64,000 nt of DNA from contig JAKCOZ010000011.1 in assembly GCA_022605955.1 (NCBI GenBank), positions 5,957,990-6,021,989 of the forward strand, read 5' to 3'. How positions within the stretch are numbered: the first letter of the stretch is position 1; each line of letters begins with the position of its first letter. Shown here piece by piece: positions 1 to 11,655 of this stretch. Made by a program: the position numbers and the translations under genes. The DNA comes from Rallus limicola. Taxonomy: Eukaryota > Chordata > Aves > Gruiformes > Rallidae. The notes beneath the pieces were generated by a model. It did not search any database, had not been told where the DNA came from, and saw only the letters and a program-made list of their open reading frames with translations.

Positions 1-1825
1 AAAGAGAATCTTAATTCCAATCAGAGTTCATTGGTCATATATTTATCTGCTAGCATGAATGAAACTAAGTTCATATCGCTAGGCAACTTGTGAATCAAAC
101 TAGATACATAGCTAGGTGGATAGATAGCTGGGTACATAGTATTCAGCTAAGTGAAAAACAGACATTACATCATTTGGTATATGAAGTTGGGTTAATCAGT
201 ATTAGTTTCAAAGTCCCTTCCAACGTTGCTTCTTCTAACAGCTCTTTTCTGTCCATCCACACCACCGTTGCATTGCTCCTACCTCTGGAAGTAAGACCAT
301 GCATTCCCTTTTATTAGACCTATATGTTGCTACACAATATAATCCCATCTTCTTCTCTAACAACTGAGGGATGTATCTCACCACCCTGACGATGAGAACA
401 ACAGAAATCCTGATTCTTCTACTTCTATAAAATCAAGAGAAGCTGTAGGAAGTTACTAAAAGTAATTACCATTTACTTATTTAGTAAGTGGAGATGTTCT
501 GCTCACTTGTTTAAATAATATCAACACTAAGAATTTTATTACTAAATTATTGAGTCTTTATTAAAAGGAACTCAGCTTAATGTTAAATGCTTTTTCCAAA
601 ATGTGTATGGCAGTGAGAATGACAAGCACAGGAAGAAATTGAAACATCAGCTGCAAAATGTTTTTTTTTCAACATAAAATTAAGCTTTGATGATGTCTGC
701 AGATACTGAAAAAGCATAAACAAGAAGAGAAACATTACATAATACCTTTTGATTATTCAAAAGTACATAGCAACAAGTAAAGGGATAGAATTTAGAAAAG
801 GAACATTTAGAGACAATTAGAAGGATATAATTTGAAAACGGGAGCTAAAACCCTCTGTAGCTGTCTCAGAAGGAAAAGAAGTTTCTTTGCTGCAAATACT
901 GAAAAGTAAGCTTAACCAGGTACTGCTGGGTCTTGTGATGCTAAACAAGTACAAGAGAAGAAATCTTGATTAAGTGACTTGAAATACTTAAAAATGAGAT
1001 ATGATCACATTCTAAACTGGTATGTCACCTGCAACTAATATACAGTTGTTGGAGCTCTGTATTCGAAGTCTGAAATCAGCTTCACTGATGCTTATAATAA
1101 AAAAAAATTATTAACTCTTTTCCTGATTTTAGAATTCTAATTATCTTATTGAAAACATATTAATCCTTCTTTAACAGTCTTTACTACAAATATTTCTCCA
1201 TTACTATGGTGGAAAGTAACATCCAAAGGCATCAATAAAGGTCATTACCCTAGTGAAGAATGATCTAAACAGTGCAGGACCTTTTTAAAAGCAGCTTTAC
1301 CTGAAAATTGAAGTAACTTGTTTACATCTCACACGGTAAGTTCTGCTGGACAGCAGGATTAACACAGTCTAAGATCCTGCCAAATCAAAAGTCTGATTTT
1401 TCTCACAGAAAGACAAACTCTGTCCTCGGTGATGGTACCATAAATCAAGAATAACATGAAATCATCAGGGAATGAATTTCAGAGATGCTAAAGTCTCCCA
1501 ACTACATGGGAGGTCACTCCGTCTTGATTCAATAAAGTGTTTTTTTAAGCATGAACCTCCTGAATCATGTTCTTAAGCTGAGATTGAAATTGTTTTAATA
1601 ACTTGTGGAGACAAACAAATAAACAAATCTTAAATTTCCCCCTTTAAAAAGGGCAACTATTACTGTTTTCTTAAATGCACCATAATATATGCAGTAAGAA
1701 ATGCATGTCCATTTTTTGCCTTCATAAATTCACACTCACACCTGGTAAATGACTGTGTTGCAAGACAGAGGAGAAAAAAAGGGAAAAAAGAAGATACCAC
1801 CACTTTACTACTGCTTCTCTATAAA
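1..1825. other. Unassigned A/T-rich DNA
   Basis: I see no coding region, RNA gene or recognisable mobile element here. The open frames are short, start and end at random, and show no domain. Short A and T runs are scattered through it. It reads as ordinary non-coding vertebrate DNA. Confidence 0.6.
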
Positions 1826-3190
1826 TCACAGAACAGGTGAGGCAGGAAGGGACACGTGGAGATACCTAGTTCAATCCTTTTGGCTCAAAGAAGTTTGTTC
1901 AGGACTGTGTCTAGATGGGTTTTGAGGATCTCCCAGGATGATTGCTCCACAAACTCTTTACACAGCCTGTTCCCATGTTTCACTGCCATAACAGTGAAAA
2001 AATATTTTTACTTATTTTTATGTGGAATTTCTTGCATTTCCATCTGTGCTCACTGCCTCTTTTCCTGCCAGTGGCCACCACTGAAAAAAGCCTGGATCTG
2101 TCTTCTTTACACCCCCTCAGTACTTCATGGATATCAATAAGATCTTCCCGAGCCTTCTTTTCTCCAGGCTGAATAGTCCTAGCTCTCACAAGTTCCTTCT
2201 TGTATGAGAGATTTTCCATTCCTTTAATTATCTTAGTGGACCTTCACTGGACTTGCTCCAGTATGTCCATGCCTCCCTTTTACTGAGGAGCTCAGCAGTG
2301 GGTCTCACAAGTGCTGAGCAGAGAGGAACTGTGACTTCCCTTCTCTGCTGGCAACTGCAGGCCTAATTCAGACCAGGATGCTACCACAAAAGCACATTAC
2401 TGGCAGGTATCAAACTTGCTGTCCACCGGGACCCCCCACAACCTCCTCTGCAAACCTCATTTTCAGATGGCCAGCCTCAACTGGTTGTGTTGGCTGGTGT
2501 TATTCCTCCCCAGGGTCACGACTTTGGATGTCCCTTTGTACAACTTCATGAGGTTCCCACTGGCCCATTTCTCCATCCTGTTGAGGACCCTCTCAATGGC
2601 AGCACAGTCAGTATATCAATCACTTCTCCCAGTTTTGTATCATCAACAAACTTGTTGTGGGTGCATTGTGCTCCATCATCAAGGTGGCCCATGAAGACAT
2701 GATACAGTATTGACCGTAGGATTAACCTCCCTCCTGGGGACACACACCACCAGTAACTGGTCTTCAGGCTGCTGATACCAACTCTTTGAACCCATCCCTT
2801 CAGACAGGTTTCAGTCTGCCTCACTGCGCATCCATTTATCTGCTTCATCAGTTTGTATATCAGGGGGTTAAGGGAGACAAAGCCAAAAGCCCTGCTAAAG
2901 TCAAGGTAAACAGCATTCACTGCTCTTCCCCCACAATGAACCAGTTCTTTCATCGTAGAAGGCTATCAGGTTGGCCACACATGATTTCCCCTTCATAAAC
3001 CCATGCTGACAACTCCAAATCACCTTCTTACCCTTAAACAGGCTCAAAAATGGTTTCTAGGAGGATCTGCCCAGGGATCAAGGTGAGAATGACTGGTTTG
3101 TCGTTACCCAGATCCTCCTTCTTGTCCTTTGAAAGAGAAATGACATCTGCTTTCTTCCACTCTTCAGGAAGGAACTTCTACCAGTGGCCA
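1826..3190 (-). mobile_element. CR1 LINE, long 5'-truncated copy
   Basis: A CR1 non-LTR retrotransposon lies on the minus strand. Its 3' end is at 1826, where the plus strand reads TCACAGAACAGG followed by the typical GGAAGGGACA block. Going 5' on the element come the 3' part of ORF2 (relics of the family's conserved C-terminal FFTVR..HWNRLPRE-type block, about 1900-2010), the thumb region, and the reverse-transcriptase palm (about 2546-2953). The copy stops near 3190, still inside ORF2, so it is 5' truncated as most CR1 copies are. Many stops and frameshifts make it dead. Divergence from the family pattern suggests an old insertion. Confidence 0.93.
2546..2953 (-). pseudogene. CR1 ORF2 reverse-transcriptase remnant
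   Basis: A 135-codon open stretch on the minus strand carries reverse-transcriptase palm motifs. An AVYLDFSRAF segment matches motif A, and FVDDTK (about 2636-2653) matches the F(A/V)DD catalytic motif, so both aspartate sites can still be seen. In an active CR1 this enzyme copies the element's RNA at a nicked target. The usual PQGS-type motif between them is degraded, the frame is open at neither end, and the flanks are shifted in frame. It is a fossil inside the surrounding CR1, not a host gene. Confidence 0.88.
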
Positions 3191-4716
3191 TTAATTCACA
3201 AGCAATGTCATACAAAAAATCAAAGCAGAATACTGTATATTATGTTACTGGGAGAATAAATATGTAAACTAAAATCTGATTTCAAGCCGAACAGGTTGTA
3301 AAAGTATCCATATTTAAACTTTTATGACTAAAGTTAAGCCATGAAAAATTCATTCATGTATACAAAAAACACAACTTGGAAAATGCATTTGAGCAAACTG
3401 GTTTTAAAGTATTTTTCCTCCCTCACTGTCTATTACTTTATGAATTGTCAATATGCAAAAATGTTATCAATGTTGATGCAAGATGTTACACAGCTCTACT
3501 TCCAACAAACTGTTAATAGGTACATCTCTTTCATGGTGAATATGTCTAAATTCCACCAAAACCCAATTTTCTAATTTCTCCTAAATGCTCTGAAGAATCA
3601 TCTTTCTACATATGGTTTCACTGAGGTAACTTGGTTACTCTTCACAAACTGCGGCAAGCACAACACCAGTGAGCTGAGAATGAGGGTGAGTTTTTAAAAT
3701 AAGTAAAAATGAGAATATGGGCAGCTATGTTGTTTAGGTGCTTTCAGAACTCTTGCTTATTAAAGAAAACAATAGCCTTCACCCTGGTTGGTTTGTTCAG
3801 GTTTTTTCCTTATGCTATTGTACACACTTTCTAACTGCTGAAAATCAGCAGAGTTATCCCAACACAAAGTTGTGGCAAGAATTCTTTTCAGTGCCATTGT
3901 ACACTAATCAGAATACACCAAACTCTAACAGTTAAGTGTCTTAAATTAATTTTACAAATCCTTATGACTGGCAAAGGAAAAAGATATAATTTATTCCAGT
4001 TGTAGAACATAATATGTTCCATTCTCTCATTCACAAAGGGTTTCAGTCTTTCAGGAAACAAATGAGACAACTGTCTTTCTAGACTAGGCAGACTGGACTC
4101 TGATCAGTCATTTTTGCTCTAGGAAAAAGTTCATCTCAACAATATACCCAAATATAAATGGAATTTAACAAAGCCAAGAAAGAGGAATTTTCAGTCTGCT
4201 CTCATGAGGACATGGCAAAAAAGTGATGAGGAGAGCAGGAAGTCAAAACATCATTTTACTGTATATATACATTATAAGTGTTAACCAAATGTGGAAATCC
4301 CTAGCTATTTTAAATCTAGATTAAAACCACAAGACAATTTAAACCAATCCACAAGATACGAAATATAAATGAGGATGAATGCTTTACACTAATTTCTTGA
4401 GAAATAATATTATTCTTTTTGTACCATCCAAGGCATCAAGAACATTTTTCATTGTTCTAAAAATTCACATCACAACTTTATGAATGAGATCTTTGGGTGT
4501 TAAATGATGAAAATTGTATCAAATTCTCAAGTAACGCGTTTCCTTATCAGATGTTAACACATTTTATAACATCTGGTTTTCAATTTTACACCTTTCTGGA
4601 AGTCAATGCTGGGAGAAGGGAAGCGACTTGTCCACAGCTGGTTTGTGGCAGAAAAAGCTACAGTAACTCCCCCTATATCTCCCATAGCTGGGTGCTCTAC
4701 TGACAAATCAGGCTTT
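3191..4716. other. Unassigned A/T-rich DNA
   Basis: No gene, RNA or recognisable transposon can be supported. Open frames of 60-77 codons occur, with no recognisable domain and no codon bias. Confidence 0.55.
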
Positions 4717-4776
4717 GCAAATTAGTTTTATTTTAATAGTAAATTAGCAAATTAGGTTTAATTTTAATAGTAAAAC
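4717..4776. repeat. Two-copy tandem duplication, unit about 30 bp
   Basis: Two adjacent units begin GCAAATTAG at 4717 and 4747 and share the block TTTTAATAGTAAA. They differ by one substitution, one indel and their last bases. The units are A/T-rich and look like a small local duplication, probably from replication slippage. Confidence 0.85.
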
Positions 4777-6091
4777 AAAGTGATATGAATAGTCCACCTA
4801 TGGATGTAGAGAACCTGTGTACTCATTGTTGCAATCCCTGTGTCAGACAGATGTTACAGTACTCACTGTAATAACAGGGAGAAAGAGGAGGAAAAAAAAA
4901 ACCTCAACCTCAAAAATATGAGAACATTTGAGACCAAAAGAACATTTGAAACCTCAGTATTTCTCATAAACACCTTAAAACCTAGCTATGACATTAATAT
5001 TTGCAGTATTTCTAGATTTTTTTTATTTTTAAACTAATTAATAGAATAACAAACCTGCTGTAAAACAGTTAATTTGACTTTTCAATCAGCAGTGGTCCAC
5101 AAGCCATAGCTTCAAAATCTGTGCTCCAAAACACCCTTAATGACATAGGGGCACCATAGTTCATGCCTTCTACAACTAATGAAGCACCACAACTTCCCAG
5201 TTACCAAAAATCAAACACGCTCTGAACTGTTCCAGAGTTACTCTGTGTTATCACTGAACCTGTGAGTGACAAATAGAATTAGAAATTATTTCCCCCCCAG
5301 GCATAGATAAAATAAATCCACTAAGAAGAAACAATGCACAACGATTAAAATGGAGAATAATTATTTTGCATAGTTGGTTTTAACACAGGTTTAAGTTTGA
5401 AATGCACTGATTACACCAACACTCTCGTTTTTTTCTGAAAGTAAAATTCTGCCATAAGATACATTAATTTCACTTGAAAAGACCATGCTTTTAAAATGGA
5501 TGTTATTTCAGAAATAAAAATAAATAAATAAAAATGCAACCTTCTCCCTAGAGTAAGAAACTAGAAGTTCTGTGATAAAATCTTTTCTGGAAAGTCAGTA
5601 CAATTTCATATCAATAGTATGCTCCTTTTCCTGCTTTCAAATGGATTACTTAAATGTTTTAAAATGTTATAACCCACAATAATCTGTTCCAGGCACCAGT
5701 GAAAAGGAAGAAAAAAATTACAGAAGTCAAGATGTCGCCTGGAAGCACTTTATGGCAAACATTATAAAGATAACACAGAGCAGAGAAGCTCTGGTTCAAT
5801 CCATTATAAATACCCCATTCTTCTTAAAATCACAAAAACGTATTTATAGTAAAGAACTCTTACAGGCTTTTTCCTCAGAAGACTTCATTTAAGTACAATT
5901 TGGCAGAATTTTTGGAACCAGAAAAGAAGAGTTTGCTAAAATATTGATGTTTTACAGTCACCCCAGTCTTGATCTACTTGCTACAAAAACAAAAGCAAGG
6001 ACTTTGGAAGATGACCACATCCGTGTCTACTAATTACACTTTAGCTTTTCATTTTGACCAAAATGTGCTCTCTAGCAGTTATACCAAGCAC
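4777..6091. other. Unassigned A/T-rich DNA
   Basis: Non-coding stretch with short A runs and an AAATA-type low-complexity patch around 5510-5535. I recognise no gene or mobile element. Confidence 0.55.
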
Positions 6092-6259
6092 AGACATTGG
6101 AATGTGCTGTCCGGGGAGGCTGTGGAGTCACTGTCCCTCGGGGTGTTCAAGGAAAGGTTGGATGAGGTAGTTAGGGACATGGTTTAGCAATATAGGTGGT
6201 AGGGGGATGGTTGGATTGGATGATCTTGGAGGTCTTTTCCAACCTTAATGATTCTATGA
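6092..6259 (+). mobile_element. CR1 LINE 3' end
   Basis: Plus-strand CR1 tail. It starts in the last ORF2 codons (pattern ..GEAVESLSLGVFKERLDE.., the usual C-terminal block), passes through the 3' UTR with TTGGATGATCTTGGAGGTC and TTTTCCAACC, and ends ATGATTCTATGA. It is about 170 bp long and severely 5' truncated. The short open frame that begins at 5969 runs into it and is not a gene. Confidence 0.92.
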
Positions 6260-7222
6260 CACTAAATCATCACTTGGACAATTAAAGCCTCACTAAAAAC
6301 ACGTTTCATTTTGTTATTGATGAACAGTTTAAGGAATGATATTGTTAGTTTTGTTTTGTTTTTTTTTAAAGGTGAAAATATTGGCAAAAGATATTCCTGT
6401 ATACACAATCTATAGATCAAAGCTCTGTTTCCTGTACATCCAATTGACACTCCAGATAGTCACCCTCACTTCTTTTACCCCAGGTCCCTCCCAAAATGCA
6501 GAGACAGGTGTCTACACAGAAGCAATAGGCTACACTGACCCCCTTGTGCACTAAAGCTACTATGAGCACTTAGATGATTGGAAGTAAGAAAAAGGGGTTT
6601 TCAGATTTCTCAAAATAAATTGTTTTCTTTTTTTTCAATGAAAAGTGGCTCAGTGTGAAGTCGGAGACAGAACATGTGAATAACTGGACTTTAGAATGAT
6701 GTTCTCATAAGCAAAATAGGGATGATGGGAATTATAACCTTCACCCAATTTAATTTTCCAAAACAGGAAAAAATACTTAGTTTACAATGAAAAGAAAAAT
6801 TACAAATGCTAAATACATACATTCTGTTTAATAATAATACAATAATACTAAAAAGAAGGATCCAAAGTTATAGTACAGCATGACAAGCGATGAGTCAAGA
6901 ACAAAAGACAAAAAAGGGGGACAAGAATTACTCTCATAGGGATCAACAAAACGGTACACAAAAGGAAAGGCTAGGCAATTACTTCACTTTATTGATGATA
7001 GTTGAAGGACAACTCGGCATCCATTCAAATTTGCCTTTTTTTTGTTTTTTAAGACTGTTTTTTCCTGTCCTTTCTCAATAAAACCAATAAAAAACAGACA
7101 AACATGAGCTGTGCTTACTCAGGAGAAATGTGCATGACTATTGCTGGTAACTGACATGCATTTAGATTTGAATAACTGGCATTTTGGAGAAAATGTACTA
7201 TAACACTATAGTTGGATTGAAT
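6260..7222. other. Unassigned A/T-rich DNA
   Basis: No supported gene or element. T and A runs occur (for example near 6359 and 6628). Confidence 0.55.
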
Positions 7223-7246
7223 TAGTATCTTCATATGAAGATACTA
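7223..7246. repeat. Perfect 24-bp palindrome
   Basis: TAGTATCTTCAT is followed directly by its reverse complement ATGAAGATACTA, with no spacer. It could form a small cruciform or hairpin, or be a chance or template-switch product. No neighbouring feature explains it. Confidence 0.9.
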
Positions 7247-7775
7247 TAATTTCCATTTAAAACTTTACAGCTGGTAAATAGTGGTAAAATCACTAATCAA
7301 ATGTAAGTATTTAAAAAAGAGATTGTTTAAAAACACAGTCCACCCAGCGTTATACCTAGTACATGAGTTAACAAGGAAAAACATTATTATGGATACTGTA
7401 CTTTGCTGTCTTGCCTGTATCTGTAGAATATAATGCGAAATTATATCAGGTAAAATCTTAATTCCCTTATTTCTCAACACAGATAAGGTAGGAAAAAAAA
7501 ATAAAAAAGCATACCAGAGAGTCCAAAAGTTATTCCAATGAACACTTCTGATTCTTATAGCACATTTCTATGATTGAAGAAGAACAAATTCTTGAAGAAA
7601 TTAAGTACATGTGCAGCATCCTAACCAATACTGACAGATGCTCAGTGGCAAGCAGTTTTCAAAAAGAGCCACACTTCCAAAATAAGAATTAATCTCTACA
7701 GAGGAAAGTCAGGAATTGACATGCTTGAGACAACGGTATTCAGCATCCCATCTTTCCCTCTCTCTTTTTCCTTAG

Positions 7776-7860
7776 GAGCCAAGGAAGCAACAGCTGGAGT
7801 CAGGGAAAGACCGAATTCTCCAAGAAAAGCTGCGGTTTCACTGAATCACACACTACGAAG
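7776..7860 (+). other. Exon-like segment after a strong 3' splice site (candidate)
   Basis: A long pyrimidine tract (TCTTTCCCTCTCTCTTTTTC) ends in CTTAG at 7775. The downstream 85 bases are richer in G and C than the surroundings, and two of the three plus frames stay open. A matching 5' splice site is not clear; only a GC-type junction (GAAG|GCAAAA) lies at 7860/7861. I do not recognise a protein. It lies about 110 bp before the next exon-like segment, so the two may belong to one transcript. Chance remains a serious alternative. Confidence 0.25.
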
Positions 7861-7968
7861 GCAAAAGCAAATGTAATTTTTGGTATCGGAATGATCTGTT
7901 ACAGGAGAGTAATTAATGTCTCCCTTTGTGCTGCAGTTATTGAACATTTTTCTTTTCCTTCCTTTCAG

Positions 7969-8050
7969 TTTCAGAGCCGGAGAAGAGAGCAAGAGCTGTG
8001 TGCTGGAGTACCCTGTGCGCCACGGAGGGGGACAGCCACAAAACACCACG
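7969..8050 (+). other. Exon-like segment with 3' and 5' splice matches (candidate)
   Basis: A 3' splice match (TTTTCCTTCCTTTCAG, ending 7968; a second AG is at 7974) and a 5' splice match (CACG|GTATTC at 8050/8051) bound 82 bases that are clearly G/C-richer than the flanks. All three plus frames are open across it. I recognise no domain. If joined to the segment at 8112-8198, one frame stays open across both. The intron between would be only 61 bp, near the lower limit for birds, though a CTGAC branch-point-like site lies well placed within it. Confidence 0.28.
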
Positions 8051-8111
8051 GTATTCTTTCTCTTTTTTTTTAATAAATAAAAAAACATCCTGACTGTGCT
8101 TCTATATCCAG

Positions 8112-8198
8112 GCACAGTCGTCGCTTCTTAGAGCTCCAGCTTGGCATCACTCAACACACAAGCCATGGTGCTCGTGGCTGAGATTTGTGTGGTCTACG
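8112..8198 (+). other. Exon-like segment with ATG in good context (candidate)
   Basis: It starts after CTTCTATATCCAG (AG at 8110-8111) and ends at a strong 5' splice match, CTACG|GTAAGC (8198/8199). Inside, AGCCATGG at 8161-8168 puts an ATG (8165) in favourable context, so this could be a first coding exon or part of a 5' UTR. Read straight through, the frame from that ATG closes after under 30 codons. I recognise no protein. A non-coding transcript fits equally well. Confidence 0.28.
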
Positions 8199-11100
8199 GT
8201 AAGCTCTGCTTCCTCGAATATGCGTGGCACGATACTGAGTTTATTTAGAACCTAAGTCTCTCGGGCACGCTATGTAAGTTTATTGTTTATCATTTGCTGG
8301 GGAAGTCTTCTGAGGTCAAGGTAAAAAGCAGGAGGTGATATTTGATGTAAATGTTCCAAAGCACGTTATGTGGTTGCATGGTTGCAGTGGCCCCCAGAGC
8401 ACTTTGCTGGTGGTCCATGGAGATCTGGCCAGTGGAAGGTGCTGGCTCTCCCTGTTTCCAGCTGCTATATCATATTTAATGTATTTTTAGCTTCACTTAA
8501 TATTTTCCTAATATTCCTTTTCCATGTAAGCAATTAGTGTGGTTACCAGGAATGGCAACAGCAGCCAGTGGGAGAAGAGGTGGTCTTTACAGCTGCATAT
8601 GGGTGCAGATCCACAAGACAATCTCATTAAGAGTTGGCGGGGGGAACCCACCCAGGTGCCACCTCTATTTCTCCATTCACTTAAATGAACAATTTGAGGT
8701 TTTTCCCTCAGAAAATGTCTGCTGACAAATTCATTATCATCACTGAAGATGAAAGAACAAACAACCAAGTTGCAGTTTTTGGCCTTTTGCTATGAAGTAA
8801 GAGCAGGAAGGAAAAAAAAACCCCTCACCAAGTCATATTTGCTTTCCTAATTAAGCTTACAAAAAAGGACAGACAAGCTAAAAATGGGATTAAAAATATG
8901 TATGAAATTGCTGGCCTTCATTTTTGCAGTTTTATATATTTTTTAAAACTTTAGCTTTGCAATGCAACTGGAGATGAGTGGGTACAGTAGAAATGTCTGC
9001 AGAGTTAACTTGCCAACCTAAAAAGCAGAAAAAAAGTCTTCTGAAAAACATTTGGCCATGACCCACTTGAATTGTGCTATTTTAACATTTATTTCTTGAA
9101 AAAACTGTAAAGTTTCTAGAATTCAAATTAATTTTCCAGTTAGCCTCTGCTGCCTTAATTCATATTTACTGACTTTCATCTTGCCCTTGACTAATCAAAA
9201 GAGACTCATCAAGTCAATTGCAGGCAAATTAAAAAAATATACAAAAAAAAATTCTAAATGGGGAACATTTGCTGAACAAAGAAAAGTCTCTTTTTATACT
9301 TTTAAAATTTTCATTCTTACTTAATTGTCCATGAAACTACGCTGACTCTAACCTGCTTGCGAAGGAACAGATGAGAGAAGTCAGTCCCTAACCATGCAAA
9401 CATGCTTTGCTTTATGTTTAAGGAAAAATATACTCAATATTAGAGAAGTTACAAATTAACGCATTCAGCTTCTGCGTTCTGCTAGCTAACAACGATGCTT
9501 ATGTACAAGGGAGCCTTATTTAAGAAAACACTCCCTGGAGATGGGGATTAAAGGGAGTCCTTGCCTCCCTCTGAGCTGCAGCAGAGCTCAGCCTCCGAAT
9601 GTCTCCTTCCTCCTCCAGATAAGAGACGGGTATTTTTTTACAATTCCCAAGAGATTTTGCCTGATGCATGAAAAACACCAAATCCCTTACTGGCTTTAGA
9701 TGGCTGTAAGATTTCAGTAGAGCAGCCTCACTGAATCACTTTCCAAGACTTTGCAACTGAGGGCCTTTCTAAACCTCAGCTTAAGAAGGATTTAAGGAGA
9801 CTAAATCTGCTCATCAACGGCTGACAGAGTAAAACACAAAATTGCACAAATCTGGATGGAAAAATCACTTCCATGTACGAGGGTTTTCCTCCCTTTTCTT
9901 CCCCAGAAGCTTAATCATCACCTAATGGTTAGTGTTCTTCCATCACTTTGACAGCAAGCAGCAGGTAATGCTTAAAAATTAAGCAAGAAAAATAATAAGG
10001 GGGGGTGGGGGATGGGGTTGTTTTTTTATTTTCTTAAAAAAAAAATATATATAATAAAAATAACCTCCCTAACTCATATATCCTGGCTCTGGCATCTGTC
10101 TGCACAGTTACAGAAAAGTAGGGAGTATAAATATGTTTTTAGAACTACACAAACATTTTCTCTCTCCCCCCCCTTGTTCCCACAAAGGCATTATCTACAA
10201 AGGTAGGTATGGTAATAACACTAGTCTTGTAAGTCCAGCATGATAGAAGGAAATACAAACTGCAGGGAACGCTGTTTTCAGTGACATACTGTGCAATCAT
10301 GAGCCTGCTTTGTATGTTCAGGAAATTCTCATGAGTTTTCTTAATGAAAAAAAATCACTAAAAAAAGATTTGCTGTAAATATCTTGCGAGCCATGACAAA
10401 GTACCTTATAAAATATAACTATTCATAAACAGTCTAGCCTCTGGAATTAAAACACTGACAGTTTCTATTAAAAGGTGCTTAGTCACAGTTCACTAAATAT
10501 TTACAACGAATCATTTATTCTCTAATTTCATTGACTTTTACTGTCGTTAGCAAAAGTCAAGAAAACTTCCTGCATGTGTGTGAATGGGTTGTGTATGTAA
10601 ACCACAGCTTGCAAAGTCAATTTTATGGAGGCAGAAAGATTTTTCACATTACACAAGCAGGTCCTCCTCTGCTGTAGAAAACTATTTGCTTCAACTTCAA
10701 TTGGATGCAAGTATCCGAATAAACTGGAATCAGAAGGCGCAAGAGTAAATTGACATCATGCCTTGCAGGAGAAAAGGGAAAATAAAAAGGCACAGTTTGT
10801 CAAGTTCTCCAACTTCTTATATCTATCTCAGTTTTTCAAACTGTAGCATTCTTCCTCTGCCTTTCCAAACTCAGCAAAGGAAATAGAAGTTCAAGCAAGG
10901 AGAGGACGAATGAAAACTGCATCGTGTGACATTACAGACCACATGTTATCAGAAAGCAGTGTCAAGACTTGAGCTATTGGTGTTGACAGGCATTTCACCA
11001 AATGAAAGCCAAATTTTTTTCTGTTGGTGGGGAGGGAATGCATCTTTTGAGCTTTCTCTTTGAAGAACCTGATTGAGATGCTGTCCAAGCAAGGAAAGCA

Positions 11101-11498
11101 CAAATGGCTTTGTAGGGAAATGAGGTGCTTATAAAAATAAACAGGACTCTACTAAAAAAATGCAGACTTTAGTACTATCAGAAAGCAGACAACCTCCCAC
11201 ACTCAGACCTGACAATGACATAGCTCTTCTATGGGCTTGTCAAAGACTGAACAGTACAAAATGATGCAGTTTTATGACACACAAACACCCTTCCAGTGAG
11301 GCTTACATTCGAATTGCTTAATGGATTTACATGGATACCTGTATCTGAATGCAGCCTCTGTATGGAGGAGCATTTTGTAACCCAAACCTTACTACGGTTT
11401 GATGTCATTAATGTGTATGGTACCAGCAAGGTTATTGCTATCCTCTTGTTGACATAATTGCTGCCTGATTTTCCTGTTTTAAGTTCCCACTATTAGCG
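8199..11498. other. Unassigned non-coding DNA
   Basis: No supported gene or transposon in about 3.3 kb. It includes short A runs (near 8811, 9240 and 10036) and a C run near 10166. The open frame at 8508-8768 on the minus strand has no domain and no splice context that I can see. Confidence 0.5.
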
Positions 11499-11655
11499 AG
11501 TCACTGAACTGTAGGGGTTGGAAGGGACCTCTGGAGATCATCCACTCAACCCCCTGCCAAAGCAGGATCACCCAGAGCAGGTTGCACAGGATTACATCCA
11601 GGCAGGTTCCAAATATCTTCAGAGAAGATACCTCCACAATCTCTCTGGGCACAAC
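11499..11655 (-). mobile_element. CR1 LINE 3' end
   Basis: Minus-strand CR1 tail. The plus strand reads CACTGAACTGTAGGGGTTGG, then GGGACCTCTGGAGATCAT, the AGCAGGATCACCCAGAGCAGG block, and ends near CTCTCTGGGCAC. The 3' UTR and the last ORF2 codons remain. The open frame at 11518-11862 is its antisense shadow. Confidence 0.9.
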
